64,000 nt of DNA. Origin: Ga0077555 sp964500805 (GTDB lineage: Bacteria; Pseudomonadota; Alphaproteobacteria; Rhizobiales; Hyphomicrobiaceae). The stretch covers positions 48,064 to 112,063 of the forward strand of contig CAZCQH010000014.1 of assembly GCA_964500805.1 (NCBI GenBank), written 5' to 3'. Position 1 is the first letter of the stretch. Each line of letters opens with the position of its first letter. The notes beneath the pieces were generated by a model that did not search any database, was not told the DNA's origin, and was given only the letters and a program-made list of their open reading frames with translations. Positions 24,390 to 33,931 of this stretch are shown piece after piece. A program made the translations under genes and the position numbers.

Positions 24390-26360
24390 TCAGTGCTGAT
24401 GCGCGGCCGCAGTTGCGCCATTGCTCGCGGTGGCCACTTGCGCCAACTGCGGTTTGGCGACAATGCCGAGACGCTCCTCTGCCGCCTGCAGAATGAGCTG
24501 GAGCAGCTCGGTGTATCGCATGCCCTGGAATCCGGCCATGATGTTGAGCTTACCGTCCCAGCACCAGCCAGGGTTCGGGTTCACCTCGAGAAGCTTGATC
24601 TCGCCCTTTGCGTCTGCGCGGAAATCGAACCGCGCGTAATCGCGACAGCCGAGGCGCTCGAACAGTCGCGAGGAGTTCTCAATCAACTGCTGCTGAATGT
24701 GATCCGGCAGCGTCGCCTCGTGATACTTGATCTGAGTCCAATAGGGGCTGTCCGGCTCCCACTTCGACTCGTAGCCGAGAATCTTAGGCAGGTTCGGATC
24801 GAGCTTGGTGTAGTCGACCTCCAGCACCGGCAGAGCGCGCAATCCCTGATCCGGATTGCCGACCATGCCGACCGAGTACTCGGGGCCCGTCAGGAACTCC
24901 TGGACCAGCACGCCGCGGCGCGGGAATTCGGCCCGCAACCTGTCGAGATAGTCGAGCAGCGCGCGTTCGTTGTGCACCACCGCATCCTTGGTGATGCCTT
25001 GTGAGCTGTCGCCGTAGTTGGGTTTCAACAGTGCCGGGAACACCGACGGCAGTGTCGCGCCCTGGTCGGACGGGCGGACGTAGGTCTCGAGCGGCACCGG
25101 TACGTCGAGCGAGGCGGCGACGGCGCGGACGAGCCCCTTGTCGTAGCAGGCGGCGAGCGCCGACGGGCCGGCGCCGGTATAAGGAATTTCCAGCATTTCC
25201 AGCAGCGCCGGGACGTGCAGCTCCTTGAACGGGTCGTTGTTGAAGCCTTCGTCGCAGAGATTGAAGACGAAGTCCGTCTTCAATTCGGACAGATCACGCT
25301 CCAGAGTGCTGTGATTGGAGAGATAGCGCACCTTGTAGGCGGGCAACTCCGACAGCGCGTCCTTGAGCCGGCGAATGGTGTCGTGATCCTCGGGATTGAA
25401 CGTGCCGTTTCGCTTCACGGCATCCGGCAGACCCGGATCCCCCATGAGAACCGTGATGTCGAGCTGCTGGACCTTGCCCTTGACCTTACGCGCGGGCAAT
25501 TGAGGCGCATCGGCGGTCAGCAGGATGCGGCGCGCCATCATGCCGAGGTCCTGATCGCGGTCGGAGACCGATTCGGCCGTGCCGTGCTGGCGAATGTTGC
25601 GGAAGCCGCACTTCTCCAGGAGCTTGGTGATGGTTTCGCGCGTGTAGAGCCGCTCGGCGTAGAACTGGTCGGCGATCACGCCCTGCTCGTCGTTGACGAT
25701 GACCTCGCGCGAGATGAGGCGGTTGCCTTCCTTGCTGATCGAGCGCTCACGACAGACGAAATGATGCTCGTCGATCCACTCCCATGAGCGGCGCTCGAAG
25801 TTCTCGGCCATGAAGGCCCCGTCGGTGATGTCGAGCACGATCTGGCCGCTCGGCCGCAGGATCTTGCCGACGGTGGTCAGCACCTTGGCGTCGTCCTGCT
25901 GGTTGGAAAAATAGCCGAACGAGTTGCCCATGATGGCGACACAGTCGAAACTGTTCTCGGGCAGCTTCGGATTCCGCGCGTCGCCTTCCTTGAAGGCAAC
26001 CTGGAGGCCCTCGTTCTGCGCCCGCTTCTTCGCGAGACGGATGAGATAGCGCGAGCGATCAACGCCCATGACATTGCGGAAGCCGCGCCGGGCCAGCTCC
26101 AGGCAGTGGCGGCCCTGGCCGCAGCACAGGTCCAGGATCGTGCTGTGCTGCTGGATCGCAGCCGAGGAAACGATGAAATCCACCTCACGCCGGGTGTTCT
26201 CGGCGTTCTCGACGACATCGCCGTCGGTTTTCACATAGAGCGCGTTGAACAGCTTGCGCCACCATTCGGCGGGCAGATGCGACTCGAGATCAGCGACAGG
26301 ACCGAGGCAAGAGCGCGCCGGGGCGCGTTTCGGCCGCTTCGACTTCGAAGCCAGTGCCAT
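24390..26360 (-). CDS. Fusion of SAM methyltransferase and D-Ala-D-Ala-ligase-like ATP-grasp
   Basis: The 656-residue protein joins an N-terminal class I methyltransferase (motif ILDLCCGQGRHCLELARRG near residue 75, IMGNSFGYF, VLDITDGAF) to a C-terminal ATP-grasp ligase from about residue 300 (ITVLMGDPGLPDAVKRNGTF, IPYTGAGPSALAACYDKGLVR, PALLKPNYGDSSQGI, VQEFLTGPEYSVGMVG, LLEVNPNPGW). The ATP-grasp part has the ligase metal-binding ending EVNPNP. Ligases of this type join amino acids or hydroxy acids with ATP; the first domain might methylate a precursor or product. The starting ATG at 26360 has GAGGAG upstream at a longish distance. The pathway is unknown. Confidence 0.82.
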   Translation of the reverse strand: MALASKSKRPKRAPARSCLGPVADLESHLPAEWWRKLFNALYVKTDGDVVENAENTRREVDFIVSSAAIQQHSTILDLCCGQGRHCLELARRGFRNVMGVDRSRYLIRLAKKRAQNEGLQVAFKEGDARNPKLPENSFDCVAIMGNSFGYFSNQQDDAKVLTTVGKILRPSGQIVLDITDGAFMAENFERRSWEWIDEHHFVCRERSISKEGNRLISREVIVNDEQGVIADQFYAERLYTRETITKLLEKCGFRNIRQHGTAESVSDRDQDLGMMARRILLTADAPQLPARKVKGKVQQLDITVLMGDPGLPDAVKRNGTFNPEDHDTIRRLKDALSELPAYKVRYLSNHSTLERDLSELKTDFVFNLCDEGFNNDPFKELHVPALLEMLEIPYTGAGPSALAACYDKGLVRAVAASLDVPVPLETYVRPSDQGATLPSVFPALLKPNYGDSSQGITKDAVVHNERALLDYLDRLRAEFPRRGVLVQEFLTGPEYSVGMVGNPDQGLRALPVLEVDYTKLDPNLPKILGYESKWEPDSPYWTQIKYHEATLPDHIQQQLIENSSRLFERLGCRDYARFDFRADAKGEIKLLEVNPNPGWCWDGKLNIMAGFQGMRYTELLQLILQAAEERLGIVAKPQLAQVATASNGATAAAHQH

Positions 26361-26551
26361 GATGGACGAACGTCTCCTCGAGGAGCGGGCACCGAGCAGG
26401 CGACACTCGCCAACTCTGGCACACGGTCGCGATACGAGACCCCTATGGTCTCAGCGCGTGGAGATTTAGTGCGTTGCCTTTGCATGTCAAACGGCAATTG
26501 CGAAAATTCTCTGGATCGCCGCGATTGTGATCACGTGAGTGGCGGCGCGAC

Positions 26552-27862
26552 TCACGTGGGACGATTCGCGCCGGCGCTCCGCTGCATTATCGCTATGAAG
26601 AAGCCGTCGGTGTCGTGAGAGCCTGGCGTCAGCAGCAGCGAATCGATTCGCCCGTCGGCAGACCGCGGCGCCTCGCCGCCGATCGTGCGGGTCCACACCT
26701 CGGCTGAGGGGACGATCTCGAACTCCGCATGCGCGCGGGTGAACCACGCGACCTGTGCCGAGTTCTCCTGCTCGAGAATCGAGCATGTGACGTAGGCGAG
26801 CGTGCCGCCGGGTTTGACCAACGGGGCGGCGAGCGCCAGCACCTCGCGCTGGTCGCGCTGACGGTTGGCGAGGCTTTCCGCCTTCAGCCGCCACTTGGCC
26901 TCTGGGCGGCGGCGCCAAACTCCGGTGCCGGTGCAGGGCGCATCGACGAGCACGACGTCGAAGCGAGGCCCGAGGGCGGCGAGCGCAGTCGTGTCGCGGG
27001 CGCGGAGAACCTGTGCATTGCGGACACCGGCACGCTTCAAGCGCTCAAAAATTGGCTTCAGACGCATGCGATCGTCGTCGTAAGCGTAGATTTGACCGCT
27101 ATTTTGCAGTTGCGCAGCCATGGCGAGCGTCTTGCCGCCGCCGCCTGCGCAGATGTCGAGCACCTGCTGGCGGGGCGCGGCTCCGGCCATCAGGGCGGCA
27201 ATCTGGGAGCCTTCGTCTTGAATTTCCATCCAGCCGGCCTGGAATGCAGCCTCTGCCTGAAGGTTCGGCGTGCGTCCCGGTCCAGATGGCGGCGGGATGC
27301 GCAGTCCGAGCGGCGAGAGGCGCGTCTCGACGGCGCCGAACGGCGCGAGCGCCTTCAGCACTTTCTCGCGGCTCGATTTCAATGTGTTGACCCGCACATC
27401 GGTTGGCGCGCGCTCGGCGAGGGCTTGCCCTTCGACGACGGCACGAGGGCCGAAGGTGGCAACGAAGGCTGGCCAAAGCCACTCCGGCACGTCGGCCTGG
27501 ATGTGAGGCGGTGCCTCATCGAGCGGGCGACCGAGCGCCTCGCGCTCAGCGAAGGTGAGCGGAGCTGGCGCGTGCTGGCTGCCGTCGCAGAGTGCGGCCA
27601 CCTGCTCGGCGGTGAGAGCAAAGGCGCGGCCTGCCGCCCCGATGGCGAGCGCCCGCGCCGAATCAGCACCGAATGCCCACGCAAGCGACGAGCGCCGGCG
27701 GAGCGCGTCATAGACCAGGCTGCCGATGGCGGAACGGTCGCCCGAGCCGGCGATGCGGTGTGCCTTGCCCCAATCGGACAGCGCCTCGCCAGTTGGGCGG
27801 TGGCGACTGATGACTTCCTCGAGCACCTCGATGGCTGCGCTGATGCGGGCTCCGGGACGCAC
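26552..27862 (-). CDS. RsmB/NOP-family RNA (cytosine-5) methyltransferase
   Basis: The roughly 436-residue protein has an N-terminal NusB-like helical region (ISAAIEVLEEVISR, ALRRRSSLAWAFG) and a C-terminal Rossmann domain with ICAGGGGKTLAMA, VLVDAPCTGTGVWRRRPEAKW (PC motif) and YVTCSILEQEN (TC motif), the two catalytic cysteines of RNA m5C methyltransferases. RsmB modifies C967 of 16S rRNA in E. coli; the target here is inferred. The GTG at 27862 (VRPGARISAAIE) has GGAG upstream and matches family starts; earlier GTG and TTG starts exist. Confidence 0.85.
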   Translation of the reverse strand: MRPGARISAAIEVLEEVISRHRPTGEALSDWGKAHRIAGSGDRSAIGSLVYDALRRRSSLAWAFGADSARALAIGAAGRAFALTAEQVAALCDGSQHAPAPLTFAEREALGRPLDEAPPHIQADVPEWLWPAFVATFGPRAVVEGQALAERAPTDVRVNTLKSSREKVLKALAPFGAVETRLSPLGLRIPPPSGPGRTPNLQAEAAFQAGWMEIQDEGSQIAALMAGAAPRQQVLDICAGGGGKTLAMAAQLQNSGQIYAYDDDRMRLKPIFERLKRAGVRNAQVLRARDTTALAALGPRFDVVLVDAPCTGTGVWRRRPEAKWRLKAESLANRQRDQREVLALAAPLVKPGGTLAYVTCSILEQENSAQVAWFTRAHAEFEIVPSAEVWTRTIGGEAPRSADGRIDSLLLTPGSHDTDGFFIAIMQRSAGANRPT

Positions 27863-27943
27863 TGTGCTCTGCTCTCCAAGTCTCACGGACCCGCTGATGC
27901 GGCCCTGATACCCCCCTGTCGCACCAAGCCACGACTTTAGCAA

Positions 27944-29305
27944 TCACCGGGGTAGCGGCACTCCTGCCGCCGTGAAGGCCGACCGCTGGCGCTCGCCGAC
28001 CTCGGCAAGGTCAAAACCTTCGATCGTCTCGTTGAAGATCCGGTAATAGTTGAGTCGGGCGTCGAGGTGCAGGAACACGCCGCCGAGCCCGATTGCCGCG
28101 CGGTCCATGAACACGAACTCGCGCGGCACCCGGACAGGGCCCTTCTCTTTCAGCGCCTTGTGCACTGTGAAGGCCTCGCGTCGGCCGTACTCGCCGGGTG
28201 TCGTGCCCTCGGCAATGGAGCGCACGCGGTCATCGAGCAGCGGCCCATAGATGAAGCGCGCCCAGATGTTCAGGATCTCGATCAGCTCCTTGGAGAGCCC
28301 TTTGAACCCCCAAGTCTCGTAGGCGTGAACGGTCAGCGCCTCATTGCCGGTGAGGATGCCGTTGTAGAGGTCGAGGACACCTTGAACGAACTTTGGCGCA
28401 AAGGTGCGCATGCAGCCGTAGTCGAGCAGATTGATGCCCGCCGGTCGGCCATCGCGCTCGAAGACGTTGTAGTTGCCGAGATGGGGATCGCCATGAATGA
28501 CGCCGTAGTGTGAGAACGGGTACCACCAGGCACGAAACATGGCGCGCGCGATCTGGTTGCGATCCTCGAGCGGATCACCCTTGTGCTCGAGCAGGCGCTT
28601 GCCTTCCAGCCAAGTCATGGTGAGAAGCCGCTTGGTGGTGAGCTCGCGGACCACGTCCGGAACCTTGATCAGCGGATCGTCGCGGAAGATCGCCGAGTAG
28701 AGCTTCATGTGCGCGGTCTCAAGCTCGTAATCGAGCTCTTCACGCAGGCGGGCCGAAATCTCCTGCAGGATCTCAGCGGTATCGATCGCCGGGTCCATGC
28801 GGGCGTGAATCGCGAATACGATCTTCAACTGATTGACGTCGGCCTCGACCGCCGACTGCATATCGGGATATTGCAGCTTCACCGCCAGCTTGCGCCCGTC
28901 GGGCCCGATCGCGCGATGAACCTGGCCGAGAGAGGCCGACGCAGCCGCTTCCGGCTCGAACGACTGAAACCGCGCCTGCCAGTCGGGGCCAAGCTCAGCC
29001 TGCATGCGCCGGCGCACGAATGCGGGGCCCATGGGTGGCGCTGCGCTCTGCAGCTGCGCCAGCTCGCGGGAATACTCAGGCGGCAGGGCCTCGGGGATCG
29101 TGGAGAGCAACTGCGCGGCCTTCATGATGGGGCCTTTGAGGCCACCCAAGGCCGCAGCCAGCTCCGCTGCGTTCCTCGACGCATCGAGCTCGTAGCCGAA
29201 GATACGGCTTCCGGCCACACGCGCGGCGACCGCGCCGACATTCGTGCCGACCCGAACGTAGCGAGCGGCACGGGCGGAAAGGCGGTTCTGTTCGTCGTCA
29301 GCCAA
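27944..29305 (-). CDS. ABC1/AarF (UbiB-like) atypical kinase
   Basis: A 453-residue protein of the UbiB/ABC1 family, implicated in isoprenoid-lipid (ubiquinone) metabolism. It shows the family's KxGQ-like GGLKGPIMKAAQLLS, the A-rich loop AASASLGQVHRA, the lysine AVKLQYP and the catalytic VIHGDPHLGNYNV with LLDYGCMR (DFG equivalent). The TTG at 29305 has GAGGGA 9 nt upstream and gives a start that matches the family; a TTG at 29377 overlaps the upstream gene. It lies between rsmB-like and M15 peptidase genes in one direction. Confidence 0.87.
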   Translation of the reverse strand: MADDEQNRLSARAARYVRVGTNVGAVAARVAGSRIFGYELDASRNAAELAAALGGLKGPIMKAAQLLSTIPEALPPEYSRELAQLQSAAPPMGPAFVRRRMQAELGPDWQARFQSFEPEAAASASLGQVHRAIGPDGRKLAVKLQYPDMQSAVEADVNQLKIVFAIHARMDPAIDTAEILQEISARLREELDYELETAHMKLYSAIFRDDPLIKVPDVVRELTTKRLLTMTWLEGKRLLEHKGDPLEDRNQIARAMFRAWWYPFSHYGVIHGDPHLGNYNVFERDGRPAGINLLDYGCMRTFAPKFVQGVLDLYNGILTGNEALTVHAYETWGFKGLSKELIEILNIWARFIYGPLLDDRVRSIAEGTTPGEYGRREAFTVHKALKEKGPVRVPREFVFMDRAAIGLGGVFLHLDARLNYYRIFNETIEGFDLAEVGERQRSAFTAAGVPLPR

Positions 29306-29373
29306 GGCGATCTGTCCCTCTCGAGGTCGAACGAGATATCGGTGCCCGCCGGTCGTTCGTAAAGGCGGCTGCG

Positions 29374-30324
29374 TCAACGGTTCGAGCCGGAGGCGGGTGC
29401 AATCGCCCGGTCTGCTGGGGGCACGCCAACGCGCACGGCGTCCGGTATGAGCTCCGGCCGGTACTCGAAATGCATCGTATCGTAGTGGTACCAGCGTCCA
29501 CCCCAGATGAATCCATGGGCCTCGAAGATGGCGACGATTTCTGCCGGCATGCGGTTCTTGAATGGAAAGCGGCCGTCAGCCGACGGCCTCGCCCAGCGCC
29601 AGTAGTCCGCCATGGGCAGGGCAATGTCGATTGCAATGCCGGCGCCATGCGCGCTGATGCGGTCAGTGCCAGCAATCGCGCGGCAATTGTAGGTGCCGGC
29701 CGGCGGCTTCAGGTAATCGTCGAAAGATGCCGGCAGCAGATCGAGCGCGCGGCTCACGGCCGCGAGCCGCTCGTTGACGCCATTGATGGTCGTCACCTTG
29801 ATCCGGCCACCCCACTTTTTCGGCAGCCAGACGACATCGACAAGGCGACCGCTGACCTCGCCTTTGCGGCAATCGCCGTACATCTTGTTGAAGAATGGCG
29901 CATGCCGCGCGCGGCCGGGATCGCTTTCGAAGACAGGCGGCGCGATCGGCGCCCCGTAAGGATAGGCTTCGACCAGCATGTCGAGAATGCTCGCACGCGC
30001 AATCCGCTCCGAAGCCGTCTTGGCACGATGCCCATCGCTCAGCGCCATGCGCGTGCCGTCCTTCCAGACCAGGTCGTCGCCGTCGATGAAAGCAAGATGC
30101 TCCGGATAGGCCCTGAGCAGTTGTTCAGGGGCTGAGCGATCGCCGGCCGGCTGTGCCTGCGAGGTGCCAGGGTCCGATATCGCGAGAAGAACGGCGGCCG
30201 CCAGCAGCAGCCGTGCAGCCTTGCGAGCGCTGGCGAATGCCCCGTTGCCGGGCGGGTCACCGTCCGAGCTCACGATCGTGTGCCCATGTTTCAGGCCTTT
30301 TTGCCTCGAATCGCGGGAATTCAC
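29374..30324 (-). CDS. M15-family D,D-carboxypeptidase-like exported protein
   Basis: A 316-residue protein with a hydrophobic segment at residues 36-50 (signal or anchor) and the M15 peptidase zinc site: H226 and D233 in ISAHGAGIAIDIAL, H285 in YDTMHFEYRPEL. Such enzymes trim peptidoglycan peptides in the periplasm. RAIAGTDRIS before the first His is typical of the family. The start is a GTG at 30324; only 41 bp separate it from the divergent ppx gene, so the two share a promoter region. Confidence 0.85.
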   Translation of the reverse strand: MNSRDSRQKGLKHGHTIVSSDGDPPGNGAFASARKAARLLLAAAVLLAISDPGTSQAQPAGDRSAPEQLLRAYPEHLAFIDGDDLVWKDGTRMALSDGHRAKTASERIARASILDMLVEAYPYGAPIAPPVFESDPGRARHAPFFNKMYGDCRKGEVSGRLVDVVWLPKKWGGRIKVTTINGVNERLAAVSRALDLLPASFDDYLKPPAGTYNCRAIAGTDRISAHGAGIAIDIALPMADYWRWARPSADGRFPFKNRMPAEIVAIFEAHGFIWGGRWYHYDTMHFEYRPELIPDAVRVGVPPADRAIAPASGSNR

Positions 30325-30365
30325 TTACTCTGCAGTGCTGCTTGCCGCACCTTGTCCGTCCACCT

Positions 30366-31583
30366 ATGGTGACCGTCAAGCAAATCCAGCGACGAGCTTG
30401 CGTGGCCTCCGTGCGGGGTCAAATCCAGGCCCTGGAGACACTCGTGGCCAAGCCGGGCGATTACAAGGACGCGGCGCCCGCCGCATTCCGCGACTGGTAT
30501 AGCCCCGATCCGGGAGCGGATCGGGGCCGGCGTTTTGCGAACGGACACGCTGCGCCCGTGTATGGCGCACTGGATCTCGGTACCAACAATTGCCGCCTGC
30601 TGCTGGCCCGCCCGTCGCGGCGCGGATTTCAGGTTGTCGATGCGTTCTCCAGGATCATCCGGCTCGGCGAGGGCGTCACGTCGACTGGCCGGCTCAGCGA
30701 CGCCGCCATGGAGCGGACCATCGATGCGCTGCGGATCTGTGCGCAGAAGCTCAATCGCGCCCGCGCGTCCCGCTCGCGGCTGGTCGCAACTGAAGCGTGC
30801 CGGATCGCCGAGAACGGCTCGTCGTTTCTGGATGCGGTCCGGTCCGAGACGGGACTTGAGATCGAGATCTTGTCACGCGAAGCAGAGGCGCGCCTCGCCG
30901 TCTCCGGCTGCGCTGCCTTGCTCGACCACCGATCGGAGCTGGCGCTGGTGTTCGACATCGGCGGTGGCTCGTCGGAGCTGATCTGGCTCGACCTCACGAA
31001 GCAGGAAGGCGATCGCACGCGTTCGCTGCAGGACCGCATCGACGCGCAGAACTGCATCGCGGCCTGGACGTCGCTGCCGGTTGGCGTGGTGACGCTGGCA
31101 GAACGCTTCGGCGGCCGGCACGTGACGCGCGAGGACTTCGACGCGATGGTCGACCATGTCCATTCCTATCTCGAGCCGTTCGAGGCCGAGCACCGCTTTC
31201 GCGAGCAGATCCGCCGCCGTCCCGCCCACCTGCTCGGCACGTCCGGCACCGTCACCACCGTGGCCGGCATCCACCTGGGGCTCAGGCGCTATGATCGCTC
31301 GCGTGTCGACGGCTGCTGGATGCGCACCAGCCAGGCGCGCGCCGTCACGCAAAGCCTGATCGATAAGAGCTACGCGGAGCGGGTGGCGGAACCCTGCATC
31401 GGCCGTGAGCGCGCCGATCTGGTGCTGGCCGGCTGCGCGATCCTGGAAGCCATTGCGGAGACATGGCCGTGCGATTCGCTGCGCGTTGCCGATCGTGGTT
31501 TGCGCGAGGGCATTTTGGCATCGCTGATGTCCGAGGACGGCCTCTACCGCGGCAACCGCAGGCGTAACGAGGCCGGAGAATGA
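30366..31583 (+). CDS. ppx: Exopolyphosphatase / GppA-type phosphatase
   Basis: A 405-residue ASKHA-fold phosphatase. The ATP-binding-like motif YGALDLGTNNCRLLLA lies at residues 66-81, VFDIGGGSSELI is the second phosphate motif and LLGTSGTVTTVAGIH the third. The family splits inorganic polyphosphate or (p)ppGpp. A helical N-terminal extension of about 60 residues precedes the domain. The ATG at 30366 is chosen; an upstream in-frame extension overlaps the divergent gene. It overlaps rlmE by 4 bp. Confidence 0.88.
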   Translation: MVTVKQIQRRACVASVRGQIQALETLVAKPGDYKDAAPAAFRDWYSPDPGADRGRRFANGHAAPVYGALDLGTNNCRLLLARPSRRGFQVVDAFSRIIRLGEGVTSTGRLSDAAMERTIDALRICAQKLNRARASRSRLVATEACRIAENGSSFLDAVRSETGLEIEILSREAEARLAVSGCAALLDHRSELALVFDIGGGSSELIWLDLTKQEGDRTRSLQDRIDAQNCIAAWTSLPVGVVTLAERFGGRHVTREDFDAMVDHVHSYLEPFEAEHRFREQIRRRPAHLLGTSGTVTTVAGIHLGLRRYDRSRVDGCWMRTSQARAVTQSLIDKSYAERVAEPCIGRERADLVLAGCAILEAIAETWPCDSLRVADRGLREGILASLMSEDGLYRGNRRRNEAGE

Positions 31584-32326
31584 GCGCGGCGAAAGGCAAG
31601 GGCGGTTCGGGCCGAGCCGGCGCGGGCAAGGGCGGAGCGACGCGCGGCTTCGGCGGCGCGCGGCAAATGGAGGTGCGGCTAAAAACAGCGCGGAAGCGGA
31701 CGGCATCGTCGCAGCGTTGGCTCGAGCGCCAGTTGAACGACCCCTACGTCGCCGCGGCCAAGCGCGAGGGCTGGCGCTCCCGGGCCGCATTCAAGCTGAT
31801 CGAAATCGACGACAAGCATAATTTCCTCAAGCCCGGCGCCCGTGTGATCGACCTCGGCGCTGCGCCCGGCGGCTGGTCGCAGGTTGCCGCGCAGCGCGTG
31901 AAGGCGGTCGAGGGCATGGGCCAGGTCGTGGCGATCGACTACCTCGCCTTCGATCCGATTGCGGGCGTCGAGATCCTGCAGCTCGATTTCATGGACGACA
32001 GTGCGCCTGGCAAGCTGAAAGCCCTGCTGCGCGAGGGCCGTGCCGATGTCGTCCTCTCCGACATGGCGGCGCCGACCACGGGCCACACCAAGACCGACCA
32101 TCTGCGCATCATGGGGCTTGCCGAGGCGGCCCTCGCCTTCGCGCTGGAGGTGTTGACGCCTGGCGGCGCGTTCCTGTGCAAGGTGTTCCAGGGCGGCAGC
32201 GAGCGCGATCTGCTCGACCAGCTGAAGCAGAGCTTTACGAGCGTGCGGCACGTCAAGCCGCCGGCCAGCCGCTCCGATTCGGCCGAGCTCTATGTGCTCG
32301 CCACGGGATTTCGCGCGGCGCGGTGA
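31580..32326 (+). CDS. rlmE: 23S rRNA 2'-O-methyltransferase RlmE (FtsJ/RrmJ)
   Basis: The 248-residue enzyme methylates U2552 of 23S rRNA. It shows K72 in SRAAFKL, the SAM motif VIDLGAAPGGWSQV, VLSDMAAPTTGH, CKVFQGG and SAELYVLATG, which give the K-D-K-E tetrad. An extra Gly/Lys/Ala-rich N-terminal stretch of about 45 residues precedes the domain. The ATG overlaps the ppx stop (ATGA), indicating coupled translation. Confidence 0.95.
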   Translation: MSAAKGKGGSGRAGAGKGGATRGFGGARQMEVRLKTARKRTASSQRWLERQLNDPYVAAAKREGWRSRAAFKLIEIDDKHNFLKPGARVIDLGAAPGGWSQVAAQRVKAVEGMGQVVAIDYLAFDPIAGVEILQLDFMDDSAPGKLKALLREGRADVVLSDMAAPTTGHTKTDHLRIMGLAEAALAFALEVLTPGGAFLCKVFQGGSERDLLDQLKQSFTSVRHVKPPASRSDSAELYVLATGFRAAR

Positions 32327-32357
32327 GGTTCGACGGCAAGACGGGTCTGGGGTCAGG

Positions 32358-33050
32358 ATGACGGTCAGGATCAACCTCTGCGACGGCTTCGGCGACATTC
32401 CGTCTGACGATCGCAAATGGATCACCGGCACGCTCGAAGGCGTTCGCGACCGCGCCGTCCCGCGGCTCGAACTCAAGGACGCCGACGTCAACGTGATCGT
32501 CGCACCCTGGCTTGTCATCCCGGAATACGGGTTCGGCGGCTGGACCTTCAATCGCAGCGTTGCGCAGATCGCGATCAATCCCTGGAGCCCGCAATTCCGT
32601 GAGACTGAGCGCGAAATGCGCTTGGGCGCTGTCCTGGCGCACGAGCTGCATCATCTTGCGCGCAATCGCCAAGCGGGCTCCGGCTGGTCGCAACACCTCG
32701 GCGGTCGAACGTCCCTCGGTCACGCCCTTCTCAACGAAGGCCTCGCTCAACATTTCGAAGAAGAGATGGGATTTCCCTGTCCCTTCTATGCGCTCGCTGT
32801 CCAGCGGGAGCCGCTGTGGGATCTCGGCACGCGCGCGATGGCCAACTTCGAGAGCGCCGGGTTCGACTACGATGCCTGGTTCTTCGGGCGGTCAAGCGAT
32901 CCGGCCTTCCCGCGCCACGGCGGCTCCTCGCTCGGCTACGCCATCGTGCGGGCCTGGATGATGATCTCCGAGACCACGGCTTCGGAAGAGCTCGGCCTTG
33001 AGCCGAAGGAAGTCCTCGCCGCCTGGCGCGCCGGGCAGCTCGATATTTGA
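32358..33050 (+). CDS. DUF2268-type predicted zinc-dependent protease
   Basis: A 230-residue soluble protein with the zinc-binding HExxH site AHELHHLAR (H95, E96, H99) and a later LLNEGLAQHFEEE that supplies a likely third ligand, typical of DUF2268 (M1/M48-like) putative proteases. The remainder includes GFGGWTFNRSVAQIAINPW. No signal peptide is present. Substrate is unknown. It lies 31 bp downstream of rlmE and probably in the same operon. Start ATG at 32358; upstream in-frame starts overlap rlmE. Confidence 0.8.
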   Translation: MTVRINLCDGFGDIPSDDRKWITGTLEGVRDRAVPRLELKDADVNVIVAPWLVIPEYGFGGWTFNRSVAQIAINPWSPQFRETEREMRLGAVLAHELHHLARNRQAGSGWSQHLGGRTSLGHALLNEGLAQHFEEEMGFPCPFYALAVQREPLWDLGTRAMANFESAGFDYDAWFFGRSSDPAFPRHGGSSLGYAIVRAWMMISETTASEELGLEPKEVLAAWRAGQLDI

Positions 33051-33076
33051 GCGGAGATCGACCACGTCAGCCGCGC

Positions 33077-33841
33077 TCACGCCATGTAGAGGCCGCCGTT
33101 GGCGTGGATCACTTCGCCGGTGATGAAGCGGGCGGCATCCGAGGCGAGGAACACGATCACATCGGCGATGTCGCCCGGCTGCGCCATCGCCCCGAGGGGC
33201 ACGAGTCGCGACTGCTGCTGCATTTCGGGCTCCGAGAACTGGTAGCGCGGCTGCGCTGTGTCGGTGATGCCGGGGGCGATCGCATTGACGCGGATGCCAT
33301 CGGCCGCCAGCGCCAAGGCCATGGAGCGCGTCAGGCCGATAATGCCGGCCTTGCTCGCCGAGTAGTGGACGCCGAGCACGTGCCCACGAACGGAGGACGA
33401 CGAAATGTTGACAATGGCGCCCTTGCGGCCTTCGGCGACCATGCGTTTCGCGACAGCCTGGGCGACCAGGAAGCTGCCCTTCAGATTGATATCCAGGACC
33501 TGATCCCACTCGGCCTCGGCGAGCTCCAGGAATTTAGACCGCGGAAACACGCCGGCATTGTTGACGAGAATGTCGATGCCGCCGAGCGCCGTGTGCGCCT
33601 CCGCAACGATACGCTCGGCAGAAGCTTTGTCGCCGACGCTGCCCTGGACGATGGCGGACTTGCGCCCGAGGCGCTTGATTTCGGCGGCGACCTCGTCGGC
33701 GGCTGCCTTGTTATCGAGCCAGTTGACGGCGACGTCGGCGCCCGCTTGCGCCAAGGCCAATGCCGTGGCCCGGCCGATGCCCTGCTGAGCACCCGTCACC
33801 AGTGCCGACCGTCCCGCAACCGACATGCTTGAAGCCGTCAT
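33077..33841 (-). CDS. SDR-family oxidoreductase
   Basis: A 254-residue classical short-chain dehydrogenase: TGAQQGIG (NAD(P) binding, residues 16-23), LVNNAGVFP, INLKGSFLV, NISSSSVRG and YSASKAGI (catalytic Tyr and Lys), then RVNAIAPG and the FITGEVIHANGG end. The FabG-like profile fits a 3-oxoacyl or sugar/alcohol dehydrogenase; the substrate is undetermined. The ATG at 33841 is used. It is the last of three minus-strand genes (selA, FAD oxidoreductase, SDR) and is convergent with the Zn protease. Confidence 0.85.
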   Translation of the reverse strand: MTASSMSVAGRSALVTGAQQGIGRATALALAQAGADVAVNWLDNKAAADEVAAEIKRLGRKSAIVQGSVGDKASAERIVAEAHTALGGIDILVNNAGVFPRSKFLELAEAEWDQVLDINLKGSFLVAQAVAKRMVAEGRKGAIVNISSSSVRGHVLGVHYSASKAGIIGLTRSMALALAADGIRVNAIAPGITDTAQPRYQFSEPEMQQQSRLVPLGAMAQPGDIADVIVFLASDAARFITGEVIHANGGLYMA

Positions 33842-33931
33842 GATACCTGCATCCAAAGTTAGCTTGTGCTGCGAAAGCCGATCCTATGGCCTCTTACGAG
33901 AAGAGTCTCGGGAGCAGTGCTCAGAGCCAAC

